Source: Aurantiochytrium sp. KH105
Taxonomy: Eukaryota; Sar; Bigyra; Thraustochytrida; Thraustochytriidae
Assembly: GCA_003116975.1 (NCBI GenBank)
Contig: BGKB01000003.1
Span: forward strand, 124,001-188,000
Length of the DNA: 64,000 bases
Direction of reading: 5' to 3'
Shown here: piece after piece, positions 58,065-64,000 of the stretch
Position numbering within the stretch: the first letter of the stretch is position 1
How the letters are laid out: each line of letters opens with the position of its first letter
Program-made: the position numbers and the translations under genes
Notes under the pieces: generated by a model
The model's database searches: none
The model's input: the letters and a program-made list of their open reading frames with translations, nothing else
Told to the model about the DNA's origin: nothing

Positions 58065-59513
58065 ATGGAGAAACCAAGGAACGAGGATTGGTCGTCGCGG
58101 CGCTGGCAGTGGACTCGCCGCGCGCCGCGACTCAGGGTGGCGCTGGCGATCGTATGGCTGCTGGAGCTCCTCGTCCGTGTTCTCACCTTCGGAAAGCGGC
58201 CGTCCCAATGGACCGTGGACGCAGTCGAACGCCGAGGTAAAGAGCTGCACTTCAAGTCGAGGTGTCAACAGGGCCAGGCTGATGGCTCTGGCACGGCTTC
58301 GCCGAGTGGAGAAATCAAGAATGTCAATGAGACCAAGACAGCCCTCTTCCACCGCGTCGGGCTCAAGCATTTTTTGCGCGAGGTCCCCCAGACAGACTTT
58401 GCATTCATCGGCAAGTTCTTGCCCTTGGCTAAGATCATGCAAAAGAAACTTTGTATTGAAACTCTCCGAGCGCGGAGCCCAGCTGTGCGAAACTTTGAAT
58501 TGCCGCCCGTCATCTGGATTGTCAGTCTTCCTCGAACGGGCTCAACATGGTTGCATCAATTGTGCGCTTCGGAACCCTCGATCCGAACTGTCAAAGCTTG
58601 GGAGCTCAAGTACCCCATGGAATGCTCAGAAGATTGCGGCCCTTCCAAACTCGAGCGTCAACAATTCACCAAGCGAGCAATGGAAAAATTGTATGATATC
58701 GTGCCTCGCTTCAAGCAGATTCACCACGTGCGCTTCGATGATCCAGACGAATGTGTTGGGGGGTTTGTTGATGGGTGGAGTCCGGAACATTGGCTTTGGG
58801 GCATGCTAGACATGCCTGAAACTCGTGCTGCATATCTCAGAGAATCAATGCACGCTCAATATGAGAACTATAAGCATTTGTTGCAAGCCGTAATGGCAGC
58901 TGACGAGGACGGCGAGGTCCCGGTGCAAGTCCAAGGGGGCAGCAAGAAGTCTCCGTTTGCGCGTCTCGTGCTCAAGTCGCCTCATCACATCGTCAAGCTC
59001 AAGGATTTGGCAACTGTTTTTCCTGGATCCGCGGTGCTCTGGCTTGATCGCGACGTGACCGATGTAGTCGGATCCTGTTGCTCCATGAATCAGGCCGTGC
59101 TTGACACGCTCTGTCCCTGGTACGTTGACCCACACACGCTCGGAGCACGAACGCTCCGTTCACTGGCACAGGCGCACGCAAGAGGTTTGGCAGATCGCAG
59201 TTCACTTGAAGCTAGCGGGAAACTCCGTTTTGCGGATATCAGGTATGACGATCTCAAGTCAGATCCTGCAAAGACGTTGGCCAAGGCCATGCAGTCGATT
59301 GGCTTCACGATGAGTGAAGAGGCTCTTGCTAATATTCAATGTCAGCAAGCCGAGCGCCGTGCATCTGCTGCGGTCAGGAGGGGCAACAAGAAGCAAGCTC
59401 ACCAATACACCTTGGCTGATTTTGGTTTATCTCGAGCGGACGTAGAGGCAAGCTTCCGCAACGCGTGCAGTGCCACGGAGGTTTACCATACAAGACAAAA
59501 CCTTTCTTCGTAA
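58065..59513 (+). CDS. Sulfotransferase family protein (Sulfotransfer_3 type), membrane-anchored
   Basis: 482 codons from ATG 58065 (GACAAGATGG context); the frame extends upstream only with non-ATG codons. Seen: a hydrophobic segment at about residues 28-47 (LRVALAIVWLLELLVRVLTFG) with Arg on both sides, the PAPS loop IVSLPRTGSTWLHQLC (about 150-165), and the 3'-phosphate region VLWLDRDVTDVVGSCCSMN (about 325-343). A C-terminal Lys/Arg-rich tail includes a possible substrate-binding helix. Distinct from the sulfotransferase at 2.7 kb: different loop (PRTGSTW versus QKGGTTA), no Cys-rich insert. Substrate unknown. Proteins of this family in protists and bacteria act on diverse carbohydrate or lipid acceptors. 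Confidence 0.82.
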   Translation: MEKPRNEDWSSRRWQWTRRAPRLRVALAIVWLLELLVRVLTFGKRPSQWTVDAVERRGKELHFKSRCQQGQADGSGTASPSGEIKNVNETKTALFHRVGLKHFLREVPQTDFAFIGKFLPLAKIMQKKLCIETLRARSPAVRNFELPPVIWIVSLPRTGSTWLHQLCASEPSIRTVKAWELKYPMECSEDCGPSKLERQQFTKRAMEKLYDIVPRFKQIHHVRFDDPDECVGGFVDGWSPEHWLWGMLDMPETRAAYLRESMHAQYENYKHLLQAVMAADEDGEVPVQVQGGSKKSPFARLVLKSPHHIVKLKDLATVFPGSAVLWLDRDVTDVVGSCCSMNQAVLDTLCPWYVDPHTLGARTLRSLAQAHARGLADRSSLEASGKLRFADIRYDDLKSDPAKTLAKAMQSIGFTMSEEALANIQCQQAERRASAAVRRGNKKQAHQYTLADFGLSRADVEASFRNACSATEVYHTRQNLSS

Positions 59514-60327
59514 GTGAGAAGGGAGTGTGTTAACAATGGGAATAGGTAGGATATACGCAGCAAAAAACCGACCTTGACGCCTCAAAGAGCGAGCAACTCG
59601 GCAAGGATTAGTTTACAAAGGGGGATACGAGCGATTAGAAAAAGGAACAAAGAAAAGAGAGTGAATAGGGATCCGGTAGATGGAAGGGGAAAAGGGGGGG
59701 CAAAGCGGGCCGACACATCGACTAAAGCCTGCTACTCCAAACCAGCCCGACCAGCCCCGACCCGACCCGACCCGATCCGGTCCACCAAATCGTTCAGAGC
59801 GGACGCAAAGCTCGCTCAAAAGAAATCGAAGCCTACCCCATGGAGATGCCGCGCAACAGCCAAGCGTAATGTGGTAAAGAAATTGATCGTCTTCACGCGG
59901 CGTGCAGCAGGTCCACTCAAAGAGTCGGCGTCGCTCCGTTTCTTCACGCCCTATCCGAAAAAGTGGCGATGTGATAAAAGCGTTCGTGTCAATGTGAATG
60001 CCTTTTGTCAGTGCGCTCAAGTTGCACAAGCACACGAACAGATCGACAGACACATAGGCACAGAAAAGGAAAAGAACGGAAAGAGAGAGAAGAAAGGCAA
60101 AACACCCTATTCTCCTCCTCTCTCACCCCCCCCCTTTCCTCTCTCTCTCATCCCTCGAAGACCACTAGGCTACGCGCACACGCACGATTTGCATGGTAGC
60201 ATTGTGTGTGATTTTTTTGTAAGCGTGTATGCATGCAACCTGGGTAAGACGAAGAGGAGAGAATGAATGAATGAATGACGAGAATCGACCTTCGAGTGAG
60301 TAAAGTAAAGCCGAAGCACCCCGACAA
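59514..60327. other. Convergent intergenic region
   Basis: Lies between the stops of the sulfotransferase and bromodomain genes. A CCCGA-type minisatellite at about 59750-59780 and GAATGAATGAATGA at 60261-60277. No gene recognised. Confidence 0.5.
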
Positions 60328-62259
60328 TTAAAACCCGTCGATCTCGTCGCGACCCTGCTTCTTGCGCGCCTTTGTGAGGCAACGCTTGACATACTTTTGC
60401 AGCTTCTTCAAGGCCGGGGGGTCAAGGGCCTCAATGTCGAGCTCAACCTCGTCACCGTCTTCGCCCAGGGGCTGGCCAGACTCCTGAATGATCCTAATGA
60501 CGCCCTGAATCATGTCTCCGGGCAACTTGTTGATGTCCTGGCCAAGCTGACTCATCTCCTGGTAAGAGAGCCGACGGACGTCGTTGGGCGAGCGGTCGCG
60601 GCGAGCAGGACGCGGGGCCTCCATGACCGGCATGGGAGCCGGGGCCGGAGGGCCGCTGATAGCATGACTCGTGGTCTGGCCGTTCGCTTGGGTGTCGCGG
60701 ATCTGCTTCAGCTGCTGCTCCATCTTTTGCACCTGCTCGCGGAGAAATTGCACCTCGTCGCTCACCACCTCCTGGGGGGCCGCAGCGACTGGGGCAGGTG
60801 CGACGGGGACAGCAGCAGCAGGAGCAGCCGCCGGTTCCGGGGCGCGGCGAGAACCTCCCTTGGACCGCTTCTTGGCCGGTGCCGAAGTGACACCAGCAGT
60901 GATGTCGCCATCATCGCTCATGTCATCCTCATCGTTGTCCTCCTCATCGGAGGAAAAGAGATCGCTCATGGTCCTGCGGCCGGGGCCGGCCACACTGCCA
61001 CCGTTGGCCGATGACTCCTCGCTCTTTGAGCGCTTGAGCGAGCCCTTGGCGCCGGGTCCGCTCGGCGCTGCAGGCCCGTTGTTGCTGCTCGCAGCGGTGG
61101 ACTTGCGCTTGCGCGAGCGGGAACGCTCGAGCTTTTGCAGCTGGTTCTCAAAGAGGTTAAGCAGCCGCTTAGCGCTCTGGTGCACGCCATTTGCGGGAGG
61201 ATTAAAAGTCATCGAGTTGTTGAAGGTGAGTCGCACGTGGCGCACGACCTCTTGATACGACATATACATGCGAGCGTCAAGGTTCTTCATGATGGTCCCA
61301 AGATCCATGGGCTCTTTGATGATGTCGTGATAGGTGGTGAGACCCATCGCCTCGGCGTCGACGGGGGCGTGGAACCAGCCCTCCTTGTCGCTGCGCATGA
61401 GGTCCCGAACAATGCCCTTAATTTTGATCAGGTCCTGCTGCGTGCGATCGTCGAACGAGTCGTCGACGAGGTGGGAAGGTGCCCTGCGCATGCGAGGCGG
61501 GTTTTTAGCCAGACTGCTGACCGGGTCGGGTCCAGACACGGCACTGTCAAGGCTCGCGCGCGAGGGCTTGCGCTGCACGGGCCTCCGCGCGGCGGCAGGT
61601 TTGGGGGCGCTTGTGCGGCGGCCTGCGACGCGGCGGATGTCCGCGGATGGCTGGTCGTACTTGTACTCGCGGTACACGTTGAGAGCGCCTGTCGCCAAGA
61701 CGAGCGAACCCTCAAGACTGTACTTGCCGTACTGGTTGGTTCCCGAACCCACGACCTTGACGGTGCCTGCAGGCAGGCTTTCGTCGTGCATGAACTCAAA
61801 CAGAACGTTCTTCTCTGGGACCTTTTTCTTCTTTCCGTTGAGCACCATAAAAAAGTGACCCGAGAAGATGGCGTTGCTGACAAGATCGGCGTCCTCTGAT
61901 TGCGAGAGAGCCTTTGCCACGTCATTTGTGTCCTGGCTGTCGTGGACGTGGTCGCGGACGTAGCTAAAGTCGCTAACGATGCCTCCGTTGAAGGCGTTGT
62001 CGTCCATACCCCACTGTCCCTCCCACTTGACGACGTCTCCGGTACGCTTGAGGACTCCGCGCAGGGCGGGCCTCAGGATAGCGGGCTTTGGAGGCGTTGA
62101 CGCCGACAGCGTGTCTGGCGCCGCGACGGCTGCGGTCGTCGTCTGCGGGTTCACGCTGAGCGCGGCATCATCGGGGCCCATCACGGCGGCTGCTTTCCTC
62201 GCACTCGCCGTGTCTGGGCCTGCGTCTGCCGAGTTTATCATGGCGTTCTCGCTGGCCAT
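60328..62259 (-). CDS. Bromodomain plus ET/NET domain protein (BET-like) with an N-terminal novel module
   Basis: 643 codons from ATG 62259 (upstream in-frame start is TTG). Acetyl-lysine reader linking histone acetylation to transcription. Order: disordered N-terminus; an unidentified beta-type module at about residues 70-190 (WEGQWGMDD, FMVLNGKKKKVPEKNV, GTNQYGKYSLEGSLVL, ALNVYREY); one bromodomain at about 274-376 (ZA loop with WFHAPVDAEAMGL, then MTFNPP supplying the acetyl-lysine Asn); a Ser/Asp/Glu-rich linker; a coiled coil (about 490-520); and an ET domain at about 563-640 (LSYQEMSQLGQDINKLPGD...LDIEALDPPALKKLQKYV). One bromodomain rather than two resembles plant GTE proteins. Single exon. 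Confidence 0.9.
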   Translation of the reverse strand: MASENAMINSADAGPDTASARKAAAVMGPDDAALSVNPQTTTAAVAAPDTLSASTPPKPAILRPALRGVLKRTGDVVKWEGQWGMDDNAFNGGIVSDFSYVRDHVHDSQDTNDVAKALSQSEDADLVSNAIFSGHFFMVLNGKKKKVPEKNVLFEFMHDESLPAGTVKVVGSGTNQYGKYSLEGSLVLATGALNVYREYKYDQPSADIRRVAGRRTSAPKPAAARRPVQRKPSRASLDSAVSGPDPVSSLAKNPPRMRRAPSHLVDDSFDDRTQQDLIKIKGIVRDLMRSDKEGWFHAPVDAEAMGLTTYHDIIKEPMDLGTIMKNLDARMYMSYQEVVRHVRLTFNNSMTFNPPANGVHQSAKRLLNLFENQLQKLERSRSRKRKSTAASSNNGPAAPSGPGAKGSLKRSKSEESSANGGSVAGPGRRTMSDLFSSDEEDNDEDDMSDDGDITAGVTSAPAKKRSKGGSRRAPEPAAAPAAAVPVAPAPVAAAPQEVVSDEVQFLREQVQKMEQQLKQIRDTQANGQTTSHAISGPPAPAPMPVMEAPRPARRDRSPNDVRRLSYQEMSQLGQDINKLPGDMIQGVIRIIQESGQPLGEDGDEVELDIEALDPPALKKLQKYVKRCLTKARKKQGRDEIDGF

Positions 62260-64000
62260 CCCCCGCCTTTCTTTCGCCCCTGCCTTGAACGACAAGAACG
62301 CGGAGAAAATTCAATCAAACGATCCGATTCTCGGAGTGCTTGCTCGCTCGCTCGATCGATCACGACTCCACCAGCACGCCGCCAGACCAGCGCGCCCCGC
62401 TTCCCTCTCCTTTCCCGCCCAAGTCCCCCCAAAAAAATTCACACCCCTTTGGCGATCTTTTCCAAGTCGCCCAGCGCGTCCCCCTCGCGCGCCGTGACCG
62501 TGATGATCTTAATCAAACAACAGTCAATCACTCGCTCGCTCGCTCTTGGTGAAGAGGCGACCGGCTCGAAGGGGAGAGAGGGGAGTGCGGGAGTAGAACG
62601 GAGAAAAGAACGGAACGCCGCGAACAAAGAAGGCTTCCTCCAGGCCGACGGCGCGCAGGAGTTCCGGGTCTGCTTGGCGCGCCGGGGGAATTTCCCGCGC
62701 CCTCTGGAGCGCCGCGTCCACTTGAGCCACTGACCCCCGCAGCGGCTCCGGGGGGAGGCACGGCGTCAGTGCAGGTAGAGACGGCCGCTGATGGGGGCGG
62801 GACACTGCGAGGAGGGGCAGGCGGAAGCTAAGCGCGGCGAAAGGGCCGAAACCGCGAGAGTTTTTGTTAAGCGGGGAAACATGCCTCTGCGGCGCTAAAA
62901 CGGTCCAGGGAGGGGAAGGCAGGGAGACGGTTGCATATCGGGGAAACTAACGAGGCTTGTCCGGGACGGACGCAGCGGGAGCCGATGCCAGTGCCAAAGT
63001 TAACCCGAGTCGAGCGCCGACTGTAGTGGAAGTAGGAGGGGCGGGCCCGGAGCCAGCCATTCGCGCCAGCAGCCGACAGTGATCGTTAGACGGGGCCGGA
63101 CGAACCTAACGACCGCGTTACGAGTCCCTAGCGGCTAGCTATGAGCGGTCCGGTGGCGTGGTTGGTTGGTAACGCGCGGCGCGAGCCATGGCCGGCGAGC
63201 GGTCGCAGAGAGGACGGCCTCGCAGTGTCGGAGGGGTTCTCGTCCCAGGGGCGAGGCGCTGCAGGCCTTGCCGGGCGCGCGCAGCGGCGATAGCGCACTT
63301 GCCGGCGAGCGCGCACAAGTGCAGAATGAGCCGCCTTAAGTGCGCTAAAAGGTGCGGTAAGTGGAGAAAGGGAGAGCGAGGGCAGGTGGCCGTTTGCAGT
63401 CTCTGCCTGTTCGTGTCTCTCGTGTCTCTCGTTTCTTTCTTTCTTTCTTTCTTTCTTTCTTTTCCGCTTTCTTTCTCGAGTTTCCTTCTTCGGGTTTCTT
63501 TCCAGCACGGGCGACCAGAACCGAGCGTCTGTCGCCGCGTTGCGGCGGAGCGCATGCCCGAGACGAGGCCGCTTTTTTGCCACTAGTCCAGAACACGATC
63601 CAGCGTGCAGCAGCAGCACAAGACCGATGTCATCTGGCACCTGCAGCGGAGCACGGCCACGTGGCTGTTGTTCAAGTTGTTGAGGAGGAGAGCCACGTTC
63701 AAGTCTTTGTTGCTGTTTGGGTGGACGGGGCCGCCAGTGGCGGATGGCCAGCGCGGCGAAACCGCCGGCAGTGTAACGGAAGGAAATGATGTGGAGACCC
63801 GGCGGTTACAGCGCCGGCGAGGGGCCGCAAGTGGATAAAGGGCGGCAGGGAAGTGGAGAATGCGCGGATAGCGCACTTGCGGAGTTGTGGGAGAAATGAA
63901 GAATAAAGTATAGGCTAGGTTGCCAATGCGAAGACGGCCGGGCATAGATCGCGAAGGAGGACGCGAAGAGGGACGTGGAAAATGCCAGGCCGCTGGCGGC
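62260..64000. other. GC-rich region at the right edge, no gene recognised
   Basis: Upstream of the bromodomain gene; the right part may be upstream of a gene beyond the window. GCGCACTTGC/GCGCAAGTG-type motifs at about 63290, 63311, 63830 and 63873 match those upstream of RPS6. A (TTTC)n tract lies at about 63430-63462. Long ORFs on both strands are low-complexity. Confidence 0.5.
63430..63462 (+). repeat. (TTTC)n microsatellite
   Basis: About eight TTTC units in an intergenic, pyrimidine-rich stretch. Confidence 0.9.

Noticed and set aside
1..64000. CRISPR arrays, prokaryotic operons, tRNA and rRNA genes
   Set aside because: None of these patterns was seen; a tRNA scan by covariance model would be decisive.

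Overview
The window is nuclear DNA from a eukaryote, most likely a stramenopile of the thraustochytrid (labyrinthulomycete) type. The inference rests on four points. The genes are long, GC-rich and mostly intronless (three of about nineteen recognised genes carry a coding intron). There is a secreted EGF-like protein of the Sig1/mastigoneme kind typical of stramenopiles. There are K+-type vacuolar pyrophosphatase and CYP51 genes. Upstream regions are GC-rich and full of simple repeats. Nothing bacterial (operons, ribosome binding sites, CRISPR) is visible, and I recognised no tRNA or rRNA gene.

Layout. 0-7 kb: 3' part of an indoleamine 2,3-dioxygenase gene, a type II membrane sulfotransferase, then a gene-poor stretch with a possible small gene and a two-copy tandem repeat. 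7-15 kb: a CYP51-cytochrome b5 fusion, divergent to an ankyrin-repeat protein, then an ADAM-like membrane protein that has lost its zinc ligands but has a cytosolic RanBP2-type zinc finger. 15-26 kb, all minus strand: Sig1-like EGF protein, BCH/RhoGAP protein, double-domain heme oxygenase with Cys-Pro heme-regulatory motifs, and mitochondrial succinyl-CoA:3-ketoacid CoA-transferase.

26.8-33 kb is the accessory region. A roughly 1.45-kb unit is repeated almost three times, with a roughly 172-bp repeat nested inside it. Each copy carries the same 53-codon ATG-to-stop ORF on the minus strand. Two diverged relatives (59 and 54 codons) follow at 31.2 kb (minus) and 32.7 kb (plus), and a more distant one may lie at 5.2 kb. 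They share a pattern of (H/Y/K)-(K/R)-L-(V/I)-R, a Ser/Gln/Arg-rich middle, then an Arg/Leu-Glu-rich stretch and V-L-P-x-(Y/F) close to the stop. The only differences between tandem copies inside the ORF are three synonymous changes, while the flanks carry indels. I regard this as the best candidate for an undescribed gene family here.

34-64 kb is ordinary gene space: a helical protein of unknown function, METTL18-like histidine methyltransferase, H+-pyrophosphatase, HSBP1 (three exons, one of 24 nt), a coiled-coil protein, a retinoblastoma-family protein, WDR91 (two exons), a three-repeat MYB, ribosomal protein S6 (two exons), a second sulfotransferase, and a bromodomain/ET protein. Retinoblastoma, 3R-MYB and the BET-like reader lie within 17 kb of each other and would act in cell-cycle and transcription control. 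The two sulfotransferases fit sulfated wall or extracellular polysaccharide. IDO, SCOT, CYP51 and heme oxygenase are metabolic. All domain calls come from reading the translated sequence; no search was run.
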